64,000 nucleotides of DNA from assembly GCA_002344065.1 (NCBI GenBank), contig DDTK01000010.1, positions 1 to 64,000 of the forward strand. Reading direction: 5' to 3'. Below the pieces are notes generated by a model. That model made no database searches and was not told the origin of the DNA. It saw nothing but the letters and a program-made list of their open reading frames with translations. This document shows, one piece after another, positions 9,010 through 17,466 of the stretch. Every line of letters begins with the position of its first letter. The stretch's first letter is position 1. Source of the DNA: Flammeovirgaceae bacterium UBA2366. Its GTDB lineage: Bacteria; Bacteroidota; Bacteroidia; Cytophagales; Cyclobacteriaceae. Both the position numbers and the translations under genes were made by a program.

Positions 9010-9489
9010 TTAGTTTACCTCAACAGGACGAAGGCAAAGCTCCAGTATTCTTCTCTTCAATTCCGGGAATACAACTTGAACGTCAGGGGAAAGATCAACG
9101 GAAAGGGGCTGAATAGTTTTTACAGAAACCACAAACAAATACACATCAGGCAGTTGGTCGAGTAGCGTGAGTGATTCAACTAAGTCTTTTAGCCCGATTT
9201 CATGTGTACTCATGGCTTTAGGAAAATCAGAAGCAAATCTCGGGCGAATGAGTTGAATTGTACCCGCAGGCTTATCATCCAGGGTGGCATCAATAAGAAT
9301 AACCCGCGGATACGATTCGATATATTCCATTAATTGAAATCCGGCCGTACCGCCATCCAATACATCGGCCAGTCCGGGAGTAATTTCATTTTTTAATTGC
9401 TGAGCAAGATGAACGCCCAGTCCTTCATCACCCATCAGGTAATTGCCAACACCGAGGATCAGTGTATCAGATGCTTTATTCATACTCAT
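9010..9489 (-). CDS. hyaD: [NiFe]-hydrogenase maturation protease (HyaD/HupD family)
   Basis: This 159-residue endopeptidase should remove the C-terminal tail of the hydrogenase large subunit after nickel insertion. Family motifs are clear: LGVGNYLMGDEGLG near the N-terminus with nickel-binding E22, the segment VILIDAT with D67, and STHE with H96, matching the Glu/Asp/His metal ligands of HybD/HycI. It lies downstream of the cytochrome b subunit in the same orientation, but a palindromic repeat of about 136 bp sits in the 213-bp gap. Its substrate is presumably the adjacent large subunit, whose predicted 15-residue tail follows H556. Confidence 0.92.
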   Translation of the reverse strand: MSMNKASDTLILGVGNYLMGDEGLGVHLAQQLKNEITPGLADVLDGGTAGFQLMEYIESYPRVILIDATLDDKPAGTIQLIRPRFASDFPKAMSTHEIGLKDLVESLTLLDQLPDVYLFVVSVKTIQPLSVDLSPDVQVVFPELKRRILELCLRPVEVN

Positions 9490-9529
9490 TATGTTTTCTG
9501 AACATCCGCTTGTGTCCCTAAATCATTAG

Positions 9530-9665
9530 CGTCATTGCGAGGAACATTAATGAGACTACTCAACTACACAAATTGCTTTGTGACGAAGCAATCCCCCATT
9601 CATAGTGTAAACTAAACGGGAAGTTTGGGATTGCTTCTCCCGACTTTGTCGGGATCGCAATGACG
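9530..9665. repeat. nested palindromic intergenic repeat
   Basis: The outer arms CGTCATTGCGA (9530-9540) and TCGCAATGACG (9655-9665) are perfect inverted repeats. Inner arms GAAGCAATCCC (9585-9595) and GGGATTGCTTC (9627-9637) are also perfect. A small hairpin CCCGAC-TTT-GTCGGG lies at 9638-9652. The element has no coding capacity. A related copy starts at 55508. It splits the hydrogenase structural operon between the cytochrome b and protease genes, where RNA folding could affect transcript stability. Confidence 0.85.
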
Positions 9666-9702
9666 GTCAAATTAAATTCACGACTGTAAACGGATACTTG
9701 TT

Positions 9703-10428
9703 TTATTTTTTCTTTTCTTCTTTGGCTTTGTCGGTTTCAAAAATTTCTTCTTCAATAAATTTCCAACCACCACCCATCGATGAAATCTCTCCGCGGCCTT
9801 CTACATAGTCGTGATAGAACACCAGGTACACATGCACTACCGTGAACAGAATGAAGAACCACATCGTCCAGTGATGAATTTGCCGGAGCATGAAATCACC
9901 ACCCACTACGGCAGGAACCCAGGCGAATAAATTCGGAAACCACCAATCGCTGGTGGCCGAGTACAATCCGAAACCGGTAAGGCATTGAATACCAAATGCA
10001 ATAAAGGTTAAGAAATAGATGAAGCCTGCCACACGGTTATGACCGATGGTGTGCAACTCACTTCCCTTCGTCATAAAAATGTCAGTTTTAATTACCGCCC
10101 ACATGTCTTTAAAAAATTGCCTGTTGGTAGGAATAAAATTTTTCCAACCGGCATACTTATTTCCGACAAAGCCCCAGTAAATTCTGAAAGCAAAGTTGAA
10201 GAAGAAAATATAGGCAGCTACAAAATGAATGAACCGAACGGTGCCCATAATATAAAGGTCAGAGGCTTCTTTACCGGACAGTATGGCTAAGGGATTACCA
10301 ATATAAAAGCCGGTGGCGATCAGCACCAGAATGCATAATGCATTCAACCAGTGGTATACCCGTACCGGCAATTGCCAGACAAACACGCGTCTCAGTCTGT
10401 GTGGTTTTGATATTACAGTTGTGTTCAT
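9703..10428 (-). CDS. hyaC: Ni/Fe-hydrogenase b-type cytochrome subunit
   Basis: This 241-residue integral membrane dihaem cytochrome b should anchor the hydrogenase dimer and pass electrons to the quinone pool. Four hydrophobic segments are visible, with haem-ligand histidines in VYHWLNALCILVLIATGFYIG, VRFIHFVAAYIFF, RQIHHWTMWFFILF and VVHVYLVFYHDYVEGRGEI; the last is a family signature. It lies 10 bp after the large subunit in the same operon. This subunit marks the enzyme as a respiratory uptake hydrogenase rather than a soluble one. Confidence 0.93.
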   Translation of the reverse strand: MNTTVISKPHRLRRVFVWQLPVRVYHWLNALCILVLIATGFYIGNPLAILSGKEASDLYIMGTVRFIHFVAAYIFFFNFAFRIYWGFVGNKYAGWKNFIPTNRQFFKDMWAVIKTDIFMTKGSELHTIGHNRVAGFIYFLTFIAFGIQCLTGFGLYSATSDWWFPNLFAWVPAVVGGDFMLRQIHHWTMWFFILFTVVHVYLVFYHDYVEGRGEISSMGGGWKFIEEEIFETDKAKEEKKK

Positions 10429-10438
10429 AACGCTAACA

Positions 10439-12154
10439 TTATAAAACCTTCACTTTATTAATATGCTTTCCTTCTTCATCGTATAGGTGCACGGCACAGG
10501 CCAGGCAAGGGTCGAACGAGTGAATGGTGCGTAGAATTTCCAACGGTTGATTCACATCGTGTACGGGTGTGTCTTTCAATGCAGATTCGTAGGCTGATGG
10601 GTTGCCATCCTTATCGCGCGGTGAAGCATTCCAGGTAGAAGGAACCACCAGTTGATAGTTGGCAATTTTTTGGTCTTCGATTACAATCCAGTGCGCTAAT
10701 GCACCGCGCGGTGCTTCGGTATGCCCAACCCCCATCGCTTTTTTCGGCCAGGTTTCGGGTTTGAATTTTTCCGTATTGGCCATGCGGGTATCACCATTTT
10801 TGATGTTGGTAATAAGTTGATCGTAGAATTCAAGTCCCCAACCGGCTACAAGCTTAGCTTCCAGTCCGCGGGCGGCTGTTCTTCCTAACGTAGAGAATAA
10901 TGCGGTAGCCGGAACATTCAATGCTGATAGTGCATAATCTACCACTTCTTTGAATTCGGGTCTTCCACTGGCATAACCAACAAGCATCCTTGCCAGCGGA
11001 CCTACTTCTACCGCGTGTCCTTTCCAGCGTGGAGTTTTCAGATAACTGTATTTGTCTTCGGTGTTAAGAAAATCAAACGGAGGTTTTGGGCCGGTGTACT
11101 TTAATTTGGTTTCACCTTTCCAGGGGTGTAAACCTACACCATCGCCACCGGCATATTCATACCAGCTGTTGGTGATGTATTCTTCAACTTCGGAATCGTT
11201 ACGCAGATCCACTTCGTGTATCTTGCTTAGATCTTTATTAAGGATTACCCCGGAAGGGAATTTGTAATTTCCCACATCGCGATATCCGGAAGTAGACAAA
11301 TCGCCATAGGCCATGAAGTTTCCTAATCCGCCACCAATAGCACCCCAATCCAGGTAGTAAGGAGCAATGGCGAGGAGATCAGGAATGTAAACCTGTTCAA
11401 CAAACTGCTGTGCATCTTTTAAGAGTTTGCCTACATAGGCAAGACGTTCAGCATTAATACCGCTGGCATCATCCAAACTTATCGAACAAGCCATACCGCC
11501 CACCAGAAAATTCGGGTGAGGATTTTTGCCACCAAAAATGGTGTGCACTTTGGCAATTTCTTTTTGCCATTCAAGTGCTTCCAGATAGTGAGCAACACCG
11601 ATCAGATTTACTTCTGCCGGGAGTTTGTAAGCGGGGTGGCCCCAATAGCCGTTGGCAAAAATTCCAAGCTGTCCACTCTCCACGAATTTTGTTAAGCGCT
11701 TTTGCAGATCGGAGAAATATCCGGGTGAGCTTTTTGGCCAGTTTGAAATGCTTTGTGCAATCTCCGATGTTTTTTTTGGATCAGCCTTTAAGGCACTCAC
11801 TACATCTACCCAATCCAACGCGTGAAGGTGATAGAAGTGAATGACGTGATCTTGTACATTTTGTGCACAGAACATCAGGTTACGAACCAATTCGGCATTG
11901 GGCGGAATGGTAATATCCAGTGCGTCTTCAACTGCACGTATTGAAGCGAGTGAATGAACCGTTGTACAAACACCGCATACCCGGCCAACAAATGCCCACG
12001 CATCGCGCGGATCACGGCCGCGAAGAATCTCTTCAATTAAACGAACCATGGTGCCTGAGCTGAAGGCATCGGTTATTTTTCCGTTGTTTATTTCTGCTTC
12101 AATCCGCAAATGGCCTTCAATGCGGGTGATAGGATCAACTACTATGCGTGTCAT
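10439..12154 (-). CDS. hyaB: [NiFe]-hydrogenase large subunit
   Basis: This 571-residue catalytic subunit holds the Ni-Fe(CN)2CO centre that splits H2. The N-terminal L1 motif RVCGVCTTVHS gives C60 and C63, and the C-terminal L2 motif DPCLACAVH gives C550 and C553, the four nickel/iron ligands. The residues after H556 (LYDEEGKHINKVKVL) form the tail expected to be cut off by the maturation protease. Length and motifs fit group 1 membrane-bound uptake enzymes. It starts 2 bp after the small-subunit stop codon. It has no signal peptide of its own; export by piggy-back on the Tat signal of the small subunit is the known route. Confidence 0.97.
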   Translation of the reverse strand: MTRIVVDPITRIEGHLRIEAEINNGKITDAFSSGTMVRLIEEILRGRDPRDAWAFVGRVCGVCTTVHSLASIRAVEDALDITIPPNAELVRNLMFCAQNVQDHVIHFYHLHALDWVDVVSALKADPKKTSEIAQSISNWPKSSPGYFSDLQKRLTKFVESGQLGIFANGYWGHPAYKLPAEVNLIGVAHYLEALEWQKEIAKVHTIFGGKNPHPNFLVGGMACSISLDDASGINAERLAYVGKLLKDAQQFVEQVYIPDLLAIAPYYLDWGAIGGGLGNFMAYGDLSTSGYRDVGNYKFPSGVILNKDLSKIHEVDLRNDSEVEEYITNSWYEYAGGDGVGLHPWKGETKLKYTGPKPPFDFLNTEDKYSYLKTPRWKGHAVEVGPLARMLVGYASGRPEFKEVVDYALSALNVPATALFSTLGRTAARGLEAKLVAGWGLEFYDQLITNIKNGDTRMANTEKFKPETWPKKAMGVGHTEAPRGALAHWIVIEDQKIANYQLVVPSTWNASPRDKDGNPSAYESALKDTPVHDVNQPLEILRTIHSFDPCLACAVHLYDEEGKHINKVKVL

Positions 12155-12156
12155 GG

Positions 12157-13287
12157 TTAGTCTTCTTTAAGTTGTTGTTCAGATTCTTTTCCTTCGGAGA
12201 TCAGGTTGTTGATCATTTTGCCTTTTCGCAAATTGGTAACTACCGCATGAGCAGCGATACCCGCTGCCGTAACACCCAAGGCAACCTTGCCAACGGTGTC
12301 TGCCGTGGCCTCAATACCAAAGCCCGCAATATTGGGTAGACGCTGATAGAGCGGGCCGTTATCCCAGAAACTTTCCTCGCTGCAACCAAAGCATCCATGA
12401 CCGGATTGAATCGGGAAGCTTACACCATTGTTCCACCGCATAACACCACAGGCATTGTATGTGCTGGGGCCTTTGCACCCAACTTTATACAAGCAGTATC
12501 CGCGTTTAGCATTTTCATCATCGAACGATTCCACATAAAGTCCGGCATCATAGTATGGCCTGCGGTAACAGCTGTCGTGCACACGTTTTGAGTAGAAAGC
12601 TTTGGGCCTTCCAATGCTATCCAGCGCAGGAAGTGTTCCGAATGTGAGTATATGCACAATCGTACCCGCCATCACTTCTCCTATAGGAGGGCAGCCAGGC
12701 ACTTTTATAATAGGTTTGTTCTTTATGATTTTGTGAATTGGCGTTGCCGTTGTTGGATTTGGCTTAGCTGCCTGAACACAGCCGTTGCTGGCGCAGCTGC
12801 CCCAACAAATAATTGCTTTAGCACCTTCAGCAACTTCGTGTAAAATATCAAGCGATGATTTTCCACCAATCATGCAATACACACCATCAGCACCTAATGG
12901 CACAGAGCCTTCAACACACAAAACATACTCACCGTAATGTTCTTTCATGGTTTTATGCATGGCTTCTTCGGCCTGGTGGCCTGCAGCTGCCATGAGTGTT
13001 TCTGTATAGTCGAGCGATAGCTTATCCAGAATGATATCGGCTACAATAGGATGTGATGAGCGAATGAAGGATTCACTGCAACATGTACATTCCTGGAAAT
13101 GCATCCAGATAACCGGCAGCCTGGGTTTTGTTTTAAGTGCCTCAGCTACCTGGGCAACACCGGATGATTGCAGGCCCATGTAGGCGGCAATCATGGTACA
13201 AAACTTCATGAAATCTCTTCGGGAGTATCCTTTCTCCGAGAGTTCTTCGTAATAAGTTTTGCGTTTGGTAGAAGTCTCGATGATCAT
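12157..13287 (-). CDS. hyaA: [NiFe]-hydrogenase small subunit, O2-tolerant type
   Basis: This 376-residue iron-sulfur subunit opens with a Tat signal (YSRRDFMKF) and ends with a membrane anchor (GKVALGVTAAGIAAHAVV). Proximal-cluster ligands are C67 and C70 (ECTCCSES), C165 and C199. Two extra cysteines, C69 and C170 (GSCASNGC), match the supernumerary pair that builds the [4Fe-3S] cluster of O2-tolerant enzymes such as E. coli Hyd-1. Medial and distal cluster cysteines lie in HDSCYRRP, YCLYKVGCKGP, NACGVMRW and GHGCFGCSE. It is the first gene of the structural operon, divergent from the hyp operon. O2 tolerance is inferred from these residues. Confidence 0.96.
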   Translation of the reverse strand: MIIETSTKRKTYYEELSEKGYSRRDFMKFCTMIAAYMGLQSSGVAQVAEALKTKPRLPVIWMHFQECTCCSESFIRSSHPIVADIILDKLSLDYTETLMAAAGHQAEEAMHKTMKEHYGEYVLCVEGSVPLGADGVYCMIGGKSSLDILHEVAEGAKAIICWGSCASNGCVQAAKPNPTTATPIHKIIKNKPIIKVPGCPPIGEVMAGTIVHILTFGTLPALDSIGRPKAFYSKRVHDSCYRRPYYDAGLYVESFDDENAKRGYCLYKVGCKGPSTYNACGVMRWNNGVSFPIQSGHGCFGCSEESFWDNGPLYQRLPNIAGFGIEATADTVGKVALGVTAAGIAAHAVVTNLRKGKMINNLISEGKESEQQLKED

Positions 13288-13428
13288 ATTAGTTGTTTTA
13301 TGTGGAACAAGTCTAAATAAGTCCTCGGTTTGCGTTGGGGGAACTAAAGCATCTTGAAAAATATATTCTCTGATTAATTTTTTGACTGATGATTCTCAGC
13401 AGTAATCAATGATTTTGCTCATACTGAT

Positions 13429-13464
13429 TTTTGATAAAAATGAGGTGATTTGATTTCATCAAAA
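13429..13464. promoter_or_regulatory. inverted repeat between the divergent hydrogenase operons
   Basis: TTTTGATAAAA (13429-13439) and TTTCATCAAAA (13454-13464) are inverted repeats matching at 10 of 11 positions with a 14-bp spacer. It lies 11 bp before the first plus-strand gene and about 140 bp before the small-subunit start. A dyad here is a plausible operator for a regulator of hydrogenase expression, but no regulator gene is linked and no consensus is recognised. Confidence 0.4.
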
Positions 13465-13474
13465 TTGAAATGCT

Positions 13475-13684
13475 ATGAAATCGATTCGCTCAATTCTGCT
13501 GGCAGTAGCTGCGGCATTGCCCTTTGTATCACTGGCACATGAAGGCCATGGTCATGAACATCCCTGGAGCCCCGGACATTTTCTGGCTAACCCGGAGCAC
13601 GCTATTCCATTAGCCCTTGCTGTGGTGTTGATCACCGCGTTTGTGGTGAAGCGTTATGTAATTGCGAAGCGAGCTCGCAAATAA
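13475..13684 (+). CDS. small His-rich membrane protein of the hyp operon
   Basis: The protein has 69 residues: a signal peptide (MKSIRSILLAVAAALPFVSLA), a short periplasmic stretch rich in histidine (HEGHGHEHPWSPGHFLANPEH, with six His) and one transmembrane helix (AIPLALAVVLITAFVVKRYV) ending in a basic tail. The His cluster following signal cleavage resembles the metal-binding N-termini of HupE/UreJ-type nickel permeases, but the remaining helices are absent. As the first gene of the hyp operon, a role in nickel capture or in assembly of the membrane-bound enzyme is a reasonable guess. I know no characterised homologue. Confidence 0.7.
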   Translation: MKSIRSILLAVAAALPFVSLAHEGHGHEHPWSPGHFLANPEHAIPLALAVVLITAFVVKRYVIAKRARK

Positions 13685-13722
13685 AAGTGTTAGTTTCTTT
13701 TGCAGACGTAAAAAAAAGAGAT

Positions 13723-14067
13723 ATGCACGAACTATCCATAGTTATGAGCATTGTTGAAGCTGCTGAAGAGCAAGCCCGAAAGCATGATGCCAAAGCGGTG
13801 GAATGCATTGACCTGGAGATCGGAAATCTTTCCGGTGTGGATGAACATGCGCTTGAGTTTGCCTGGGATGTGGGCGTGAAGAATACTTTACTTGAGAAGG
13901 CAACTTACAACATTAGCAAGGTAAAGGGATGGGCGCAGTGTTCTAATTGTGATTGTGAATTTGAAATAAAGGAATTGTTCGATCCTTGTCCGCTTTGTGG
14001 CGAGTACTTCATTAATATTCTTAGAGGCAAGGAAATGAAAATACAGTCGATAACCCTATTAAATTAA
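13723..14067 (+). CDS. hypA: hydrogenase nickel incorporation protein HypA
   Basis: This 114-residue nickel metallochaperone works with HypB to deliver Ni to the large subunit. It begins MHELSIVMSIVEAA; the N-terminal Met-His is the conserved nickel site, which decides ATG 13723 over an upstream frame extension to 13687. Two CxxC pairs (CSNC and CPLC) near residues 73-95 form the structural zinc site. It is followed after 6 bp by hypB. The length matches the family (about 113-118). Confidence 0.95.
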   Translation: MHELSIVMSIVEAAEEQARKHDAKAVECIDLEIGNLSGVDEHALEFAWDVGVKNTLLEKATYNISKVKGWAQCSNCDCEFEIKELFDPCPLCGEYFINILRGKEMKIQSITLLN

Positions 14068-14073
14068 AATACT

Positions 14074-14877
14074 ATGTGTGCCACGTGTGGATGCGACCAA
14101 CCCGGGATGATAAAAATTACAAACGTGCGTGACGCACTGTTCCCACAATTGCATCATAATCATGATGTACACCAACACATCAACACGTCTCAAGAGCACA
14201 ACTCAAAAAGAACTCAAATAGATTTGGAGCAGGATATTCTGCAAAAGAATAATTTGCTGGCCGAACGCAACCGCGGTTACTTCGAAGCCAAAGAAATTAC
14301 GGCCTTTAATTTGGTGAGTTCTCCCGGCTCTGGCAAAACAGCGCTGCTGGAATGTACCCTGCGGGATTTAGGTAACGAACTTGACTTTTATGTAATCGAA
14401 GGCGATCAGCAGACCACCAACGATGCCGACAGAATAGCGAAGTACAACACACCTGTTATACAGATCAACACGGGCAAAGGCTGCCACCTGGATGCTACCA
14501 TGGTGAAGGATGCATTGGCAGAATTAAAACCAAAGGAGCACTCGGTTGTATTCATCGAAAATATTGGCAACCTGGTGTGCCCGTCTATGTTTGATTTGGG
14601 CGAGCAAAAAAGAGTCGTCATCATAAGCGTTACAGAAGGTGAAGACAAACCACTGAAATACCCCGACATGTTTTCCGGGAGTCAGCTGTGTATTATAAAC
14701 AAAATTGATTTGCTGCCCTACCTGAAGTTTGATTTACCGAAACTGAAAGCATACGCCAAACGAATAAATCCTGTGCTTGAGTTTATTGACTTGTCGTGCA
14801 GTACTGGTGAAGGACTTGGGCTGTGGTATGCCTGGCTGAAGAAAGAATTGAAAACAAATGAGGTAATCGCCAACTGA
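14074..14877 (+). CDS. hypB: hydrogenase nickel incorporation GTPase HypB
   Basis: This 267-residue GTPase drives nickel insertion together with HypA. The N-terminal MCATCGC gives the high-affinity nickel motif (C2, C5, C7), followed by a modest His-rich stretch (HHNHDVHQH, residues 27-35) that could store nickel. The P-loop SSPGSGKT is at residues 82-89. The second metal site has C137-H138 (GKGCHLD) and C169 (NLVCP). NKIDLLPYL is the guanine-specificity motif. It sits between hypA and hypF. Confidence 0.96.
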   Translation: MCATCGCDQPGMIKITNVRDALFPQLHHNHDVHQHINTSQEHNSKRTQIDLEQDILQKNNLLAERNRGYFEAKEITAFNLVSSPGSGKTALLECTLRDLGNELDFYVIEGDQQTTNDADRIAKYNTPVIQINTGKGCHLDATMVKDALAELKPKEHSVVFIENIGNLVCPSMFDLGEQKRVVIISVTEGEDKPLKYPDMFSGSQLCIINKIDLLPYLKFDLPKLKAYAKRINPVLEFIDLSCSTGEGLGLWYAWLKKELKTNEVIAN

Positions 14878-14897
14878 ATGGCGAACATCAAAACCTA

Positions 14898-17228
14898 ATG
14901 AAAACACTCCACATCCATATTGAAGGACAGGTTCAGGGTGTGGGATTTCGTCCGTTTGTGTATCGGCTGGCTAAAGAACTAAACCTTAACGGATGGGTGA
15001 ATAATGGAGTTGATGGGGTTCACATTGAAGCAGAAGGACATCCGCAAAACATTGTAAATTTTATCAGCCGGCTAAAAGAGGAGGCCCCTCCCGTATCCTG
15101 TATCACTTCCATTACTTATCGCGAGATAAGCCATCAGCATTTTTCAAGATTTGAAATTATCGAAAGCAAAGCTGATGGAATTCCGAATTTGCTCATCACC
15201 CCGGATATCGGCTTGTGCGATAATTGTAAATCGGAAATCAATGATTGGAAGGACCATCGCCATCAGTATCCATTCACCACGTGTACACACTGCGGTCCTC
15301 GGTACTCTATATTAAAATCACTTCCTTATGATCGGGCCACCACAACCATGAATTCGTTTACCATGTGCCCGCAATGTGAAAAGGAGTATTATAATCCGGC
15401 AGACAGAAGATATTATTCACAAACCAATTCCTGCCCCAATTGTGCTATACAAGCATGGATGCTGAATTCCGATGGAGATCGTATTGCAAGCAGTTGGGAG
15501 GAATCATTTCCCATACTGGTCAATGCACTGGCGCAAGCAAAAATTATTGCCATGAAGGGTATTGGTGGCTATTTGTTATTGGCAGATGCGTGCAATGAAG
15601 ATGCTATCCGAACGCTTCGAGAACGTAAGCACAGGCCAACTAAACCCTTTGCCCTGATGTATCCCGATCTTGAAACCCTTCGGTTAGATGCTGAAGTAAG
15701 TGAACAGGAGGCGTGGGAATTCACCAGCATTCAAAGCCCTATTGTGTTGGTTAAATTAAAAGCAAAGCCTGCATCAAATCTTTGTCGGGTATTACTTGCG
15801 CCCGCACTGGATACAATTGGAGCCATGCAGCCGTACACCGCCATGTTTGAATTACTGATGAAAGCCTGGAAGAAACCATTGATTGCTACCAGTGCGAATT
15901 TAAGCGACTCACCTATCTTCTATAAAGATGATGAAGCTATAAAATCCCTCGGCTCTATCGCAGATTATTTCCTGATACACAATCGTGAAATTGAAACCGC
16001 CCAGGATGACAGTGTACTAAAAATTACACCTAAACACAGCCAGCGTATTGTAGTGCGCAGGTCACGAGGCTTTGCACCGACTATGGTGCGGAAAGCTTTT
16101 ACGACCCAGACTATTCTAGCGCTTGGCGCGGACATGAAGAGTGCATTTGCGCTGCAGGCCAATGGAAGAATTTATACCAGCCAATACCTGGGCGACCTGG
16201 AGTCTTATGAAAGTCAGGAAAGTTTCAGGGCAACCCTAGATCATTTGATCAAACTTGTTCGTGCGAAACCCGATCGAATCGTTATTGATGCACATCCAAA
16301 TTATTACTCCTCGCATTTGGGCAAGCAATTGGCCTCCGAGTGGAGAGTGCCAGTGACCAGAGTACAGCACCATAAAGCCCACGCCTATGCAGTATTGGCT
16401 GAAAATGATTTATTGAATAGCCACGAACCTTTATTGTGCGTGGTGTGGGATGGAACGGGCTATGGTGATGATGGCAATAGTTGGGGAGGAGAGTTTTTTG
16501 AACGGAATAAAGGCGATTTAAATCGCATAGGTCACCTAGGGTATGCCCCGGTTTGGTTAGGCGATCGTATGGCGAAATATCCGAAACTGGCAGCTTTATT
16601 CATAGCAAGGGAATCAACACATCTTCAAAACCTGATCCGTGATAAATTTTCACCAACCCAATGGAATTATTATTCTAAGGTTATTCAAACCGAGCCTGAA
16701 GTTTACACCTCAAGTATGGGCCGGTTGATAGATGCCGTAGCGTGCTTGCTGAGTGTCTGTGAGTATAATTCCTTTGAGGGACAATCGGCTATGTATTTGG
16801 AAGAATTGGGCCGAACAGGCAACACCACAGCGCGCTATCCGGTAACCTGGAAGAATACGGGTCTTGATGTTGCAGATGTATTGGAGCACATTGTTAATGA
16901 TATTGAGCAATCAATACCCTCCGAACAAATTGCGTTTAAATTCCATGCCTGGCAGGCAGATGTTGTTTATTCCATTGTTAAAACAAAGGGATACAAAAAA
17001 GTACTTTTTAGTGGTGGGGTATTTCAAAATGCGTTATTGACTGATTTAATTATCGACCGGCTGAAGAAAAATGAATTGTATTTTCATCGCGACCTTTCGC
17101 CAAACGATGAAAATATTTCATTCGGGCAACTTGCGTGTGTAACTGATGCAAAAACTGAGCGAACCGAAAGAGCTAAACAAGAATTAAAAGATAACCCAAT
17201 AGAATATGTGCTTAGCCATACCGGGTAA
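14898..17228 (+). CDS. hypF: carbamoyltransferase HypF
   Basis: This 776-residue enzyme makes the cyanide ligand precursor by transferring a carbamoyl group from carbamoyl phosphate to the C-terminal cysteine of HypE. Domains in order: acylphosphatase (GQVQGVGFRPFVYRLA, residues 1-90); two zinc-finger units (CDNC/CTHC and CPQC/CPNC, about 108-185); YrdC-like domain (about 200-380, with KHRPTKPFALMYPD); and a Kae1-like C-terminal domain with metal-binding histidines in VQHHKAHAYA and the segment FSGGVFQN. Full length for the family. Its 3' end overlaps hypC by 23 bp. Confidence 0.97.
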   Translation: MKTLHIHIEGQVQGVGFRPFVYRLAKELNLNGWVNNGVDGVHIEAEGHPQNIVNFISRLKEEAPPVSCITSITYREISHQHFSRFEIIESKADGIPNLLITPDIGLCDNCKSEINDWKDHRHQYPFTTCTHCGPRYSILKSLPYDRATTTMNSFTMCPQCEKEYYNPADRRYYSQTNSCPNCAIQAWMLNSDGDRIASSWEESFPILVNALAQAKIIAMKGIGGYLLLADACNEDAIRTLRERKHRPTKPFALMYPDLETLRLDAEVSEQEAWEFTSIQSPIVLVKLKAKPASNLCRVLLAPALDTIGAMQPYTAMFELLMKAWKKPLIATSANLSDSPIFYKDDEAIKSLGSIADYFLIHNREIETAQDDSVLKITPKHSQRIVVRRSRGFAPTMVRKAFTTQTILALGADMKSAFALQANGRIYTSQYLGDLESYESQESFRATLDHLIKLVRAKPDRIVIDAHPNYYSSHLGKQLASEWRVPVTRVQHHKAHAYAVLAENDLLNSHEPLLCVVWDGTGYGDDGNSWGGEFFERNKGDLNRIGHLGYAPVWLGDRMAKYPKLAALFIARESTHLQNLIRDKFSPTQWNYYSKVIQTEPEVYTSSMGRLIDAVACLLSVCEYNSFEGQSAMYLEELGRTGNTTARYPVTWKNTGLDVADVLEHIVNDIEQSIPSEQIAFKFHAWQADVVYSIVKTKGYKKVLFSGGVFQNALLTDLIIDRLKKNELYFHRDLSPNDENISFGQLACVTDAKTERTERAKQELKDNPIEYVLSHTG

Positions 17229-17466
17229 ATTAGAAGAGATCACCAACCAACTTGACGAGACCTTCCGTTTTGGGAAAGTATCGTTTGGGGGCATTGTGAA
17301 AGAGGTCAATCTCTCCATGGTGCCCGAGGCTAACATTGGCGATTACGTATTGGTACATGTGGGTGTTGCCATTGGCACCGTGGATGAAGAAGAGGCAAAG
17401 AAGACCTTTGAATACATTAAACAGATTGGCGAACTGAATGAATTAAATGAACCTTCTGAAACATGA
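17206..17466 (+). CDS. hypC: hydrogenase assembly chaperone HypC
   Basis: This 86-residue chaperone carries the Fe(CN)2CO unit with HypD and holds the large-subunit precursor. The N-terminus MCLAIPGK has the essential C2, and H51 lies in VLVHVGVAIG, both hallmarks of HypC/HybG. The gene overlaps the end of hypF by 23 bp and the start of hypD by 4 bp (ATGA), indicating coupled translation. The last 15 residues are acidic and variable, as usual. Confidence 0.95.
   Translation: MCLAIPGKLEEITNQLDETFRFGKVSFGGIVKEVNLSMVPEANIGDYVLVHVGVAIGTVDEEEAKKTFEYIKQIGELNELNEPSET

Noticed and set aside
10439..12154. Selenocysteine in the hydrogenase large subunit
   Set aside because: All four active-site positions are ordinary cysteine codons and the frame has no internal TGA.
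13687..13722. Longer HypA start at 13687
   Set aside because: HypA needs an N-terminal Met-His for nickel binding, which is provided only by ATG 13723.
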